From Panaeolus papilionaceus (Eukaryota; Basidiomycota; Agaricomycetes; Agaricales), in NCBI GenBank assembly GCA_015501605.1, contig JADNRZ010000006.1, positions 1,302,001-1,366,000 on the forward strand: 64,000 nucleotides of DNA, given 5' to 3'. The notes beneath the pieces were generated by a model. That model was not told the origin of the DNA. It was given only the letters and a program-made list of their open reading frames with translations, and searched no databases. A program made the position numbers and the translations under genes. Within the stretch, counting starts at the first letter, position 1, and each line of letters starts with the position of its first letter. This document shows, one piece after another, positions 48,063-57,848 of the stretch.

Positions 48063-48836
48063 ATGGATCCCCATACTTCACCACCTCCAGCTGCTTCTGT
48101 CTCTCTGTCTCAGTTGCCTTCCCTGGAAGACCAGGTATCCTCCATGCTTGCTCAGCAGGAATCCCAACAGGTAGCTATCTCCCACTTGAGGTCTTCTGTT
48201 CTTTCCTTGCTTCATTATTTTTCTTCCACTTTCAATCCCTCTTCCCTTTCTCTTTCTTCTTCCCCTTCTTCTTCTCCCTCCCTTGTTTCTTCTACTTTTC
48301 CCCCACTCCCTTCCCACTCTGTTGGACAGCTGACAGATGGGATACTACACTCTTTAAACCATGGAACTGTAGACAGAAACTTTTCTCCCCCTTCTTCTTT
48401 TCCTTTACCTAGTGTAAACATGGAACAATCTTCTTCTTCTCCTCACCCTCTTCCTTCGTCTTCTCATTTTATTAGTGTACCTATGGAACATTCTTCTTCT
48501 TCTCTTTCTTCTAGTAGTAGTCTTCCTCTTCCCCCCACTTCTATTCGGTCATCCAATAGAGTGGATCCTCCCCTCCCCACTGTCTCTTCTGGTTGCCCCA
48601 GTGGAATAGTGTCTTCCCTTCTCCTCACTGCCTCTTCTGGTTATCCTAGTGGAGTAGTGCATCCCTCTGCCCCTTCTTCTCATCGTCTTGGGACTCCTTT
48701 GATGATTGCAGAAAAGGTTAGGCCAGCTCCTCCTCCCCGGTACGATGGTGATCGTCTCAAGGGCAAAGCCTTCTACAACTCTCTCATGGGTTACTTCAGA
48801 CTTCGTCCAGATCTTTTTCCAGACAGTCCACCATGA
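48063..48836 (+). CDS. gag: LTR element gag, N-terminal frame
   Basis: 257 codons: MDPHTSPPPAASVSLSQL, a long Ser/Pro-rich middle, then the start of the capsid homology region (MIAEKVRPAPPPRYDGDRLK and AFYNSLMGYFRLRPDLFP). It stops at TGA 48834-48836, in an ATGA overlap with the pol frame (-1 relative). The capsid homology appears to continue in the next frame, so the stop cuts the domain in two. Either a one-base frameshift or an unusual expression strategy could explain this. Confidence 0.85.
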   Translation: MDPHTSPPPAASVSLSQLPSLEDQVSSMLAQQESQQVAISHLRSSVLSLLHYFSSTFNPSSLSLSSSPSSSPSLVSSTFPPLPSHSVGQLTDGILHSLNHGTVDRNFSPPSSFPLPSVNMEQSSSSPHPLPSSSHFISVPMEHSSSSLSSSSSLPLPPTSIRSSNRVDPPLPTVSSGCPSGIVSSLLLTASSGYPSGVVHPSAPSSHRLGTPLMIAEKVRPAPPPRYDGDRLKGKAFYNSLMGYFRLRPDLFPDSPP

Positions 48837-51800
48837 TTAGTTGGGCCCTCACGTTCATGTCTGCTGGTCGAGCTGCTCTATGGTCCTGCAGGATCTTTGA
48901 GCTCATTGAGGAAGGTTCCTCTCCTTACGCAACTTGGGACCACTTTGCTGAAGACTTTCGCAAAGAGTTCTTCCCCTTGCGTGAGCAGGAAACTGCTGCC
49001 CTCATCTTGGAAGGTACCTCCTACTTCCAAGGAGATCGTTCTGTTGACGATTATGTCGACTCCTTCCGTGACCTTGTTGCTGAAGCTGGCTACTCTGACC
49101 CCTCCTACATTGTGGTCAAGTTTCGTCGTGGCCTCCACCCCTCCATCACTGATCATCTCAGTAAACGGGTAGCTTCACATCCAGCTCATAACGATCCCTC
49201 TGGCTGGTACGAATTGGCTCGCCTTGTTGCTCTCAACTTGGCTGCTAATGACACCTTCCATCCGCAGCCTCCTCCTCCTGTGCCTAGCCCACTCTCTTCT
49301 CTTCCTCCTTCCTTCTCACATTTCCTTGACCCCTCCCCTGGTCCTTTGTCTATTCGCACCACTCACGCCCCCTTACGAAAGCCTGTGACAAGTGAAGTCT
49401 CTGTGCAAACGCCTGCACAAGCTCCACCTCTACCTTGTCCTAAAGTCGTTCTTGACTCTCGTAATCGGTATGCCCCTCTGGTTGACGAGACTCTATCTCT
49501 CCCAGATGAAGACAAGGTTCCCTCCTCTCCATCCTCCCTCCATGATCCTTCTGCTCCGCCCCGCCTACCTCGTCGCTCCAAATGGGAATGTCGTCGCCTT
49601 CCATCCTTGTGCACCATCTCTTCTCTTGCACCTGGACCTAGCTCCCTTCACCTGAAGGTTGAGATAGAGACCACTGACTCCCATGAAGCTCGATCTGTTA
49701 AGGCCTTGCTTGACACTGGCGCTACTGGTCTGTTCATCGATCGAGAGTACGTCAAGTCCAACCGAATTGCCACCAGGAAGCTCAGCCGCCCCATCCCTGT
49801 TCATAACGTGGATGGAACGCTCAACGAGTCTGGTTCAATTACTGAGGTGGTTGACTTGATCCTCCGGTACAACGGCCACACAGAACGCGCACTCTTCTGT
49901 GTCACGGGCTTAGGGAAGCAGAAGCTGATCATTGGATACACTTGGTTCAGGGATCACAATCCTGAAGTCAATTGGGAAACTGGAGAAGTCAAGATGTCTC
50001 GTTGCAAGCCTAGCAGTCGATGCTTTGGTTGCAAGAAGGAACTCAATGAGGAAAAGAAGGCTGCTCGTAAGGAAGAAGCCAAGGTGAATGCCTGCCGCTC
50101 TGGTCCTGCCCCCTCTCTCACCCCTGAAGAGTCTTCCCCTGAAGATTCTGATGATCTCGAGTCCTCTGATCTGCCATTTGATCTTGAGGAAGGCGATCGT
50201 GTCTGGGTTTCTGGCTTACTCCCTGAGGAAGCTGAAGAGCATATCAACGCTACTTCAACCATCAGTCAACGCCTGGCTGAAGGTTTCTTGCGTAACTCTG
50301 CTCCTCAACCAGAACAGACCACTCTCCCTTCCTCACCTCATGGTCCAGTCCCTGACTATCAGAGTCTCTTCCATCGCGTCTTCTCTGAAGCTGAGTTTCT
50401 TAAGCTTCCTGAGAGAAGGCCTTGGGATCATGCGATTGAGCTCATTCCTGGAGCTCAACCCAAGGGATGCAAGGTTTACCCATTAAACCCTGCAGAACGT
50501 GAAGAGGCTGAGCGCTTCCTTGCTGAGAACGAGGCTCAGGGAAAGATTCGCCGCTCCAAGTCCCCCATGGCATCACCAGTCTTCTTTGTGAAGAAAAAGG
50601 ATGGCTCCCTTCGTCTGGTCCAGGACTATCGCATGCTCAACGATATGACTGTGAAGAACAAGTACCCTCTCCCTCTCATCTCTGACCTTATCAACCAACT
50701 TCGTGGTGCGCGCTACTTCACCAAGCTTGACATTCGTTGGGGTTTCAACAATGTCCGCATCAAAGAAGGAGATGAGTGGAAGGCTGCTTTTCGCACTCAC
50801 AGAGGTCTCTTCGAACCTCTTGTCATGTTCTTTGGTCTCACCAACAGTCCTGCCACCTTCCAAACCATGATGAACGAGATCTTCCAAGACATGATCTCTG
50901 AAGGTGTGGTTGTGGTATATCTGGATGACATCCTGATCTTCACCAAGGATATTCCTGAGCATCGAGAGGTCACTCATAGGGTCCTGAAGCGTCTAGAGGA
51001 ACATGGTCTCTGCCTCCGCCTGGAGAAATGCGAGTTTGAAAAGACACGCATTGAGTACCTTGGGCTTATCGTTGCTGAGAACCGAGTCGAGATGGATCCT
51101 GTCAAAGTTGCTGGAGTTGCTCAATGGCCCACCCCCACCAATAGGAAAGAAGTCCAATCTTTCCTGGGTTTTGCCAACTTCTATCGACGGTTCATCAAGG
51201 ACTTCTCTCATCATGCACGTCCCCTCTTTGATCTTACCAAGAGCTCCACTGAGTTTTCCTGGTCTCCTGCTGCTGCTACTGCCTTCCAGTCCATCAAGGA
51301 TGCTGTCACCTCCTCCCCTGTCCTTGCTGCTCCCAATGATGATCTCCCTTTCCGGCTTGAAGCTGACTCTTCAGACTTCGCCACTGGTGCTGTACTCTCT
51401 CAGCAGTCTCCAGAAGATGGAAAGTGGCATCCAATCGCTTTCTTTTCCAAGTCACTCTCTCCTGTCGAAAGGAATTATGAGATTCATGACAAGGAAATGC
51501 TTGCAATCATTCGAGCCTTACAGGAATGGAGACACTTCCTTGAGGGTGCCCGCCACAAGTTTGAGATCTGGACTGACCACAAGAACTTGGAATACTTCAT
51601 GTCGTCTCAGAACCTCAACCGCAGGCAAGCCCGCTGGTCTCTCACTCTGGCCCGCTTTGACTTTGTCATGCAGCACAAGGCAGGAGCTACTATGGGAAAA
51701 GCAGATGCTCTCTCACGTCGGTCTGACCATGGTTCTAGTGAACGTGACAACCAGAACATCACCCTCCTCACCCCAGGGATGTTTGCAGTTCGTGCACTAG

Positions 51801-53365
51801 AAGGTCTGGAATTTGTTGGACAGGAACGCTCTCTGGTTCGTGAGATCCGTCGACATTCCAAGGAGGCCTCTGATCTTGAGGACACTGTCGCCAAGGCAGT
51901 CAAGGCGCTCAGAAAGACTGGATCTCAGTCTCTTCGCTCCTCAGAGTGGGATGAAGCTGATGGTCTTATCTACTTCTGTGGAAAGCTCTATGTTCCACCA
52001 GGTGGTGATCTTCGTCGTCGCATTGTGGCTCTCTGTCATGATTCCACTCTTGCTGGACACCCTGGACATTGGAAGACCTTGGAGCTTGTGTCTAGGAACT
52101 ACTGGTGGCCACGCATGTCTAAGTTCATTGGACTCTACACCAGCACCTGTGACATGTGTCTTAGGACCAAGACCATCAGGCAGCGACCCCTTGGAGAGCT
52201 TGAGCCCCTTGCCGTTCCTGACCGCCGTTGGGACCATATCAGTGTGGACTTCATTGTCGAGCTTCCTGAGTCCAATGGTTATGATGCCATCATGGTTGTT
52301 GTTGACTCCCTTTCCAAACGCGCCCACTTCACTGCTACCACTACCACTGTCTCTGCCCTAGGCACTGCCCGCATGTATCGTGACCATATCTGGAAACTCC
52401 ATGGCCTCCCATCCAAGGTAGTCTCTGATCGCGGTCCACAGTTCATTGCAGAGTTCACTACTGAACTCTACAGGCTGCTTGGGATTGAGCCAGCTCGTAG
52501 CACTGCCTATCACCCTCAAACTGATGGGCAGACTGAGCGTGTCAACCAGGAGTTGGAACAATACCTCAGGCTCTACATCTCTGAGCGACAGGACGACTGG
52601 TACGACATCCTTTCCATGACTGAGTTTGCCTACAACAACCATGTCCACTCCTCCACCCAGCAGACTCCCTTCCTTCTAGACTCTGGTCAACATCCTCGCA
52701 TGGGCTTTGAACCTCTTCCTCCATCCCGGATGGAAACTGTGAATGAGTTCACTGATAGGATGAAGACTGCTCTTGAGGAAGCTCGTGCTGCCTTAGCAGC
52801 TGCTAAGGAGGACATGGCTAGGTACTACAACCGGCGTCGCACCAAGGCTCCTGAGATCAAGCCTGGAGATCGTGTCTACCTTGATGCTTCAGACATCCAA
52901 ACCACTCGGCCATCCAAGAAGCTCTCTCACAAGCGAGTCGGTCCTTACCCAGTCATCTCTAGTGTTGGAAAGAATGCCTATCGTCTTCAACTTCCTAAAT
53001 CCCTCTCCCGCATCCATCCAGTCTTCCATGTTGTCAGACTCACTCCTGCTCCTTATGACCCCATCTCTGGTCGAAGAGCCAAGCTACCCCCACCTCCTGT
53101 GCTTGTTGACAATGTTGAAGAGTTTGTTGTGGAGAAGATTTTGAACAGCAAGTTCATCAGAGGCAAACTTCGATACCTGATCAAATGGGAAGGATACGAT
53201 GCTGGTTGGAATTCTTGGGAACCAGCTGACGATGTCCATGCTCCTGACCTCATCAAGGACTTCTATGCAGAGAATCCTAAGGCTCCAAAGGTTATCAGGA
53301 CCACTTATGCTCATACTCCTTACAAACAGGCTGGACTTCATGCTTCGAGGGCGAAGCAATCCTAG
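48833..53365 (+). CDS. pol: LTR element pol: capsid C-part, protease, RT, RNase H, integrase, chromodomain
   Basis: 1510 codons. Residues 1-130 continue the capsid region (ISWALTFMSAGRAALW, FRRGLHPSI). No CCHC zinc knuckle is visible. The aspartic protease is LLDTGATGLFID (about 294). The reverse transcriptase spans about 560-800 (SPVFFVKKKDGSLR, catalytic VVYLDDILIF at 696). RNase H is about 840-960 (FRLEADSSDFATGAVLSQ). Integrase has an HHCC zinc site (GHPGHWKTLELVSRNYWW, CDMCLRTK) from about 1075 and a DDE core (VDFIVELP, VSDRGPQFIAEF, HPQTDGQTERVNQELEQ). The C-terminal chromodomain, about 1427-1490 (EEFVVEKILNSKF, YLIKWEGYDAGWNSWEP), targets integration to marked chromatin in relatives. 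The frame is uninterrupted. Confidence 0.95.
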   Translation: MISWALTFMSAGRAALWSCRIFELIEEGSSPYATWDHFAEDFRKEFFPLREQETAALILEGTSYFQGDRSVDDYVDSFRDLVAEAGYSDPSYIVVKFRRGLHPSITDHLSKRVASHPAHNDPSGWYELARLVALNLAANDTFHPQPPPPVPSPLSSLPPSFSHFLDPSPGPLSIRTTHAPLRKPVTSEVSVQTPAQAPPLPCPKVVLDSRNRYAPLVDETLSLPDEDKVPSSPSSLHDPSAPPRLPRRSKWECRRLPSLCTISSLAPGPSSLHLKVEIETTDSHEARSVKALLDTGATGLFIDREYVKSNRIATRKLSRPIPVHNVDGTLNESGSITEVVDLILRYNGHTERALFCVTGLGKQKLIIGYTWFRDHNPEVNWETGEVKMSRCKPSSRCFGCKKELNEEKKAARKEEAKVNACRSGPAPSLTPEESSPEDSDDLESSDLPFDLEEGDRVWVSGLLPEEAEEHINATSTISQRLAEGFLRNSAPQPEQTTLPSSPHGPVPDYQSLFHRVFSEAEFLKLPERRPWDHAIELIPGAQPKGCKVYPLNPAEREEAERFLAENEAQGKIRRSKSPMASPVFFVKKKDGSLRLVQDYRMLNDMTVKNKYPLPLISDLINQLRGARYFTKLDIRWGFNNVRIKEGDEWKAAFRTHRGLFEPLVMFFGLTNSPATFQTMMNEIFQDMISEGVVVVYLDDILIFTKDIPEHREVTHRVLKRLEEHGLCLRLEKCEFEKTRIEYLGLIVAENRVEMDPVKVAGVAQWPTPTNRKEVQSFLGFANFYRRFIKDFSHHARPLFDLTKSSTEFSWSPAAATAFQSIKDAVTSSPVLAAPNDDLPFRLEADSSDFATGAVLSQQSPEDGKWHPIAFFSKSLSPVERNYEIHDKEMLAIIRALQEWRHFLEGARHKFEIWTDHKNLEYFMSSQNLNRRQARWSLTLARFDFVMQHKAGATMGKADALSRRSDHGSSERDNQNITLLTPGMFAVRALEGLEFVGQERSLVREIRRHSKEASDLEDTVAKAVKALRKTGSQSLRSSEWDEADGLIYFCGKLYVPPGGDLRRRIVALCHDSTLAGHPGHWKTLELVSRNYWWPRMSKFIGLYTSTCDMCLRTKTIRQRPLGELEPLAVPDRRWDHISVDFIVELPESNGYDAIMVVVDSLSKRAHFTATTTTVSALGTARMYRDHIWKLHGLPSKVVSDRGPQFIAEFTTELYRLLGIEPARSTAYHPQTDGQTERVNQELEQYLRLYISERQDDWYDILSMTEFAYNNHVHSSTQQTPFLLDSGQHPRMGFEPLPPSRMETVNEFTDRMKTALEEARAALAAAKEDMARYYNRRRTKAPEIKPGDRVYLDASDIQTTRPSKKLSHKRVGPYPVISSVGKNAYRLQLPKSLSRIHPVFHVVRLTPAPYDPISGRRAKLPPPPVLVDNVEEFVVEKILNSKFIRGKLRYLIKWEGYDAGWNSWEPADDVHAPDLIKDFYAENPKAPKVIRTTYAHTPYKQAGLHASRAKQS

Positions 53366-53372
53366 AGGGGGG
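53364..53372 (+). other. Polypurine tract
   Basis: AGAGGGGGG three bases before the 3' LTR, the expected plus-strand primer; it overlaps the pol stop codon. Confidence 0.8.
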
Positions 53373-53375
53373 TAA

Positions 53376-53783
53376 TGTCAGGGGATCTCCTGCTACCTCC
53401 TATTCCTTTCCTTATTCTTGTCTCTCTTGTCTCTCCTTTCCCCTATTTCCCTTTGCTCTATTTCATTATCTGGACATACCATGGACTCATATATATTATA
53501 TTACACTCTCCTTTAGTTGTCACTCATTTGTTATTCACTTGTTTCCACTGTTACATAGTCATTCCTTTGTGTTTCCCTTTGTTTGTTTCCAAAGGCATTG
53601 TTTGGCATCAAGGCTGATGCCAATGCCAGCTCATCACTTAAATAGCTGTTTCACCTGGGTTTGATCCTTTACCTCTTTCTCTTTGGATCTCCCCCAGGTG
53701 AGCCTACTTCCTGTATTTATGTAGAGCTGATATATATCTTTGGATCTCCCCCAGGACTTGTGTGTGTCTGAGGTGCCCTTACA
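53376..53783 (+). repeat. 3' LTR (408 bp)
   Basis: Same length as the 5' LTR and identical to it as far as I could compare. Small open frames inside it are shadows of LTR sequence. Confidence 0.96.
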
Positions 53784-53788
53784 TTGTA
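53784..53788 (+). other. Target-site duplication TTGTA, right
   Basis: TTGTA directly after the 3' LTR, matching 47520-47524; LINE RNase H sequence resumes here in the same frame. Confidence 0.93.
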
Positions 53789-54905
53789 CTCCGTGTACCA
53801 GGGCGAAACATCTCTATCTTACAAGGAGAACAGACGGGTTTAATCATCGGACTGAACGAAATAATAAAACACAATGCTCACCACTTTAACCAGGAACATA
53901 AAATTTTCACCGACCACCTCAACTCTGTAAGGCTCATAAAGGACAGCCAAACCCTAGTTTCCCAAATACCGCGACTGCGATACATGAATGGCCGATCCTA
54001 CTACAGATGGATCATTACCCTCCTTGAGAGAACGAAACCAAACATGACAGATGTCCAATACACCCCTGGACACTCCAAAGAAAATACGATGGCAGCCAGA
54101 ATGAACGATGAGGCAGACATGCTTGCATCAACAGCTCAGAAAAAACTTCATGAACCAAGCGGAAATCCCTGCCCCTACCTTCCACATGAATGACTTTACC
54201 CTACACCACTTGAATGACGGATGGATAGAGTCAAACATCCCCAGCTACATCGATGCGCGACTAAATGAGAAGAGGATGAACGAAGTCCATGCGCGAAACG
54301 ATCACCGCATGGCCAAATCAACACGTGATAGCCACTGCCCACCGCCCGAGTACCCTTATCTCAAAGCGACCTCAGCACATTCGGCAGCGGTCCAACTGTA
54401 TGCAAGATCAGGACAACTACCAACTGCAAATATACTCAAAAAGAGAAACATCATGGAGGATGATATCTGCAGAATGGAGTGTGGCAACTACACGGAAACG
54501 CCGAGGCATATTTTCGTGATCTGCTCGAAATACGAAACATGGAGGACCGATGCAACAAATGAGGTAGTCAAACAAACGAAGTTGAAGGCGGAAACGATGG
54601 AGATCCCGGAAATATTAGCGCAGAACCTCATACATGCAGCTGAGTCACTCTTCCGAGATAACGAACTTATATGGCCACTACATGTTTCCCTCTATTACTT
54701 AGGACAGATCCCAAACATCGACTCGCTTCTGACTGGCGATGAATCGGAACCGCTCACACACATGAAGAAACTACGGATCAAAGCCCACATCTCATCGGAT
54801 TGGCATACATCAGCAATACGACTAACCGGCAGAATCTTTGGAGACTTTCAGAAACGAATGGCTGTTGCCAACGGATGCCCGCGAAGGGGTTTAACTTTCA
54901 AATAG
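53789..54905 (+). pseudogene. LINE polyprotein, 3' part: rest of RNase H and Cys/His tail
   Basis: Continues the RNase H fold with the second and third acidic residues (ISILQGEQTGLIIGL and HKIFTDHLNSVRLI) and QYTPGHSKENTMAARMNDEA. Near the run of six A at about 54140-54150 the frame shifts: the first frame ends at 54191-54193 while the true continuation runs in the next frame (IPAPTFHMNDFTLHHL) to 54905. The tail includes CRMECGNYTETPRHIFVIC, a CCHC-like motif found at the C-terminus of many LINE polyproteins. The frameshift makes this copy defective unless it is a sequencing error in the A run. Confidence 0.82.
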
Positions 54906-55083
54906 GACAGACTTCGCACCAGGATACGTTAGCTTTCCCCACAGGGGTTTTGATGCACACGTTATCACTGCCATTTACATTCATTTCACATAATTTCATA
55001 CCCAACGGTCTATCGAGGTTAGTCGTGTACAAACCTTAGTCTCCTGTAGGCATAGATAGATATCACTTTGTAACAATTGTAAC
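54906..55083. other. LINE 3' region and upstream flank of spo11
   Basis: Only 178 bases lie between the LINE stop and the chosen spo11 ATG. The end of the element is not marked by a poly-A run; a short TTGTAACAATTGTAAC repeat at about 55068-55083 might be its tail. Confidence 0.45.
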
Positions 55084-57602
55084 ATGGGAAACACTTACGT
55101 AACACGCATATGTCCGACAACTGGAGTGTGCTCGAGTTTACCTTTCCCTGCCATCAGAGGATTTATGGAGACATCCAGGGACTTACCTCTTCAACTAGAC
55201 ACTGGTGACTTGCTATTTGAGCCGGGAACATTCAAGGACTCTGAAAAAGATGAGGATTTTGTTGATATCTCTGTTGAACCATCAGACGCTACCACTTTCT
55301 CTCATTCCTCAATCTTCCAACCTGAAACTGAGGAATTTCTTGACATCGATTACTTATCAGAACATTCGTCTCCAGATACCGGAGGAATCTTTGATCGGAT
55401 GAATCAGAGCCCGTTTAGCGAGTCTCAGACGTTGCTCGAAGACAATTTGCAAATTCTTTCACACCACTTCCCATCACAAAGCTCACAGGAATCCATGTTA
55501 GTAGTCTCATGTTATGTGGAAAGCAGTGCCCTTATCCGTACGATATTTTTTTAGAACACCAGAAGTCGTAGATCACATTGAGAACTATGTGCTTGGATTT
55601 CTTCAGGGGGTCCTCGACGCGCTTCCTCGTCATGCGAGCAGATCCAGTTCAGAAAGTGATGCTTCGTTGCACTCGTCACCAAACGAAGAGGGGAAATTGT
55701 TAGAACCTAGACGAAAGAAAATTGAGCTCGCTTTGGCAGACCGTCGAAGAGAGACATCTCAGGAAGATGCACAAAGGTTCATTCCTTTGTCAAAAATCTT
55801 CCATCGAAGAAACCTTTTCACAATCATGCTAATGGCTCATCGGTATGTCCTTACAGCCTGAAGTACTTGCACTTCCCTCGGAAGTCTACACACGGAAGCC
55901 TCAAACCATTCGGTATGCGTTACCTAGGAAATTTGCAGCTATATGCGCCATTTCTCACTCATGGCTCGCCACCATCAGCACAAGTGTTTCGACTGCTGGA
56001 AATCTCACATCGTGCCACGATAGCGAGGATGCCAACCACAAAAAGAGATGTTTTCTATCAAGACGTGTCTCTTTTCGGATCCCAAAAAGTGGTCGATACA
56101 GTAAGTTTCACGCATCAATACAAGTATCTTCCTGTGCTGCAACGTTGTAGTTTGTCGACGACTTGGCCGCTACCTTCGACGTCGAAAGGTCGGAACTGCA
56201 TATTGTAAGCAATCATTGTCTCTCGTGAACACCCCACACTTACTTTTGCTTTCCTTCAAAGCGATCCTCGTCCAAAGGATTGGTCTGTGGGTCAAGTATT
56301 CGAATCAAGCTTCTCAGCGGCGAAGAAATCGAAGGTAAAGATTCAGAGGTATGTATTTATGAGAAAGACTCAAACCGCAAACCTGACGCAACACCTATAA
56401 TTAGAGTACATTGATACCGGCTGGCGAAGATGTAGAGACATTTAGTATCGATGAGAGGCTGGCTTGGGTTCTCGTCGTCGAAAAGGAAGCAGTCTTCACA
56501 ACACTGGTTAAGCTCGGAGTGACATCGAGTGAGATAATGCCCGGAGAAGGGATTATCATCACGGTTTGATGCGCCCATGTTGTCCCCGTACCTCTCATCT
56601 AATGTTTCGCTAGGGAAAAGGTTACCCTGATGTGTCTACCCGCCATCTAGTAAAGTCTTTGGCGGATGCCTTACCTCGAAGGTTGTGTAATCAGGCATGC
56701 CGATATGTCGCCGCCCAGTGCTGACAGCCGCGCAACAGAATTCCGATCTGTGGTCTTGTAGACGCAGATCCGTATGGTATAGACATTCTTTCTGTTTACA
56801 AATTTGGGAGTAGGGCAATGCGTCATGAGAACGACCGGCTGGCGACGAGGCGAATTCGATGGCTAGGTGTCTGCGCCAGCGATCTTGCTGCGTAGGAATT
56901 CTGCATCGTCTGGTATTCCCTTTTGAACATGTCGCTCAATTGGCTCGTGTTGCTGCATAGGTATAATGTTGACCGGGATGCGCTGTTGCCATTATCGCAA
57001 CGTGACCAAAGAAAGGTGTGTCCTTTCCTGGAATATGTAGAGCTTATTGTCGTCCCTTTGACCCTTTGACTAATCGACCACCCGATTAGATCATATCCCT
57101 TCTCAAGCGTTCAGATGCCCCCCTCCCAAAGAAGTGGAAGTAGGTGACCTCTTTGACACCCACACTTCGCCAGTGAACAATGATTTGATGCAGGAAGGAA
57201 CTCCAACACATGCTTTATATTCGCCGTAAAGCCGAGATTGAGGTCCTTTGCTCCAATGTACTTCCAGGGGCCGGAAATTCTCAAGGGGCCGCAGTTTCAG
57301 AACCCTTTCAAGCTGTTGAGGACAGAACACCATCTTCAAGGGGCTGCTATGCATTGCTCCTGGAGTATATATCACAGCGCCTCGGGCATTTAATTGACAG
57401 GTGTAAGGAACAAAGGGAGGACGCTGAATTACAGCCGTCGTTAGGGGGTATGGGACTCGTGGTCACCCCTTCCAGACCGGACAGTGCCTGCGATGAACTC
57501 TTCGAACAAGACTTGATCTGGGATTCAGAAGGAGATTGCGATATCGAAACAGACCTCAATAGTGATGTAGATTGGAGCGACAACGACATGTTCATGGAAT
57601 AG
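55084..57602 (+). CDS. spo11: Spo11, meiotic double-strand-break transesterase
   Basis: Catalytic subunit of the meiotic break complex, related to topoisomerase VI A. About a dozen short introns split it. Exon 1 (55084-55496) is an acidic N-terminal extension. Exon 2 from 55555 begins TPEVVDHIENYVLGFLQ and ends with KKIELALADRRRETSQ (55776). Exon 3 (55857-55912) reads LKYLHFPRKS. Exon 4 from 55979 has the winged-helix core MPTTKRDVFYQDVSLFGSQK, with the catalytic Tyr in VFYQD. Then come FVDDLAATFDVERSELHI, SSKGLVCGSS, the Toprim Glu in WVLVVEKEAVFTTLVKLG and the metal site GLVDADPYGIDILSVYKFG. LPLSQRDQRK and PLPKKWKKELQHMLYIRRKAEIEVL are the conserved C-terminal helices. An unusual acidic tail (SEGDCDIETDLNSDVDWSDN) ends at TAG 57600-57602. 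The start is uncertain; an ATG at 55165 is an alternative. Confidence 0.9.
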
Positions 57603-57819
57603 ATGTTGGCACTGCTCAACCTTTGCTCGCTCATTTTTAGGCTGAGTTAGGAACGCTCACCATTATTGTTGCAAGAATGCCAAGAACGGGTGTAAGCTTC
57701 CGGATACGGTAATTGTGTTACGGCGGGCGCCTGAAGTGGCGGCTAAAGCGCGTCGTCCTGAGAGAACCTCGACAGGCGCGTTGCTTATCGTGTCTATCGT
57801 CCAGGGCATAGGATAGGTA

Positions 57820-57824
57820 TTTAA
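57820..57824 (+). other. Target-site duplication TTTAA, left
   Basis: TTTAA flanks the inverted-repeat element and recurs at 59970-59974. The match can be extended to the 8-mer TTTAATCC if the first three bases of the left end are counted. Confidence 0.6.
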
Positions 57825-57848
57825 TCCCAGTGAAACTCACATCTGAGT
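57825..57848 (+). repeat. Left terminal inverted repeat
   Basis: TCCCAGTGAAACTC followed by ACATCTGAGT; pairs with 59946-59969 in inverse orientation with one mismatch. Confidence 0.75.

Larger units (their letters stand above)
47525..53783 (+). mobile_element. Ty3/gypsy chromodomain LTR retrotransposon, full length
   Basis: 6259 bp bounded by two 408-bp LTRs that begin TGTCAGG and end CCTTACA, and flanked by a TTGTA duplication. The internal region has a primer-binding site of self-priming type, a gag frame, a long pol frame ending in a chromodomain, and a polypurine tract before the 3' LTR. The LTRs look identical by eye, so the insertion is young. It sits in the RNase H region of the LINE. 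Confidence 0.97.
41801..54905 (+). mobile_element. Non-LTR (LINE-type) retrotransposon, interrupted by an LTR element
   Basis: A long plus-strand coding region with endonuclease, reverse transcriptase, RNase H and a C-terminal Cys/His motif, in LINE order. It is split at 47524/53784 by the LTR retrotransposon. The two coding halves meet in frame once the inserted element and one copy of its 5-bp duplication are discounted. The 5' and 3' limits are not defined: no flanking duplication or poly-A tail was found. The 3' part carries one frameshift near 54150, so the copy looks inactive. Confidence 0.88.

Noticed and set aside
48063..48836. A CCHC zinc knuckle in the LTR element gag
   Set aside because: Only a CFGCKKEL string exists near pol residue 400; it lacks the His and last Cys, so no nucleocapsid knuckle can be claimed.
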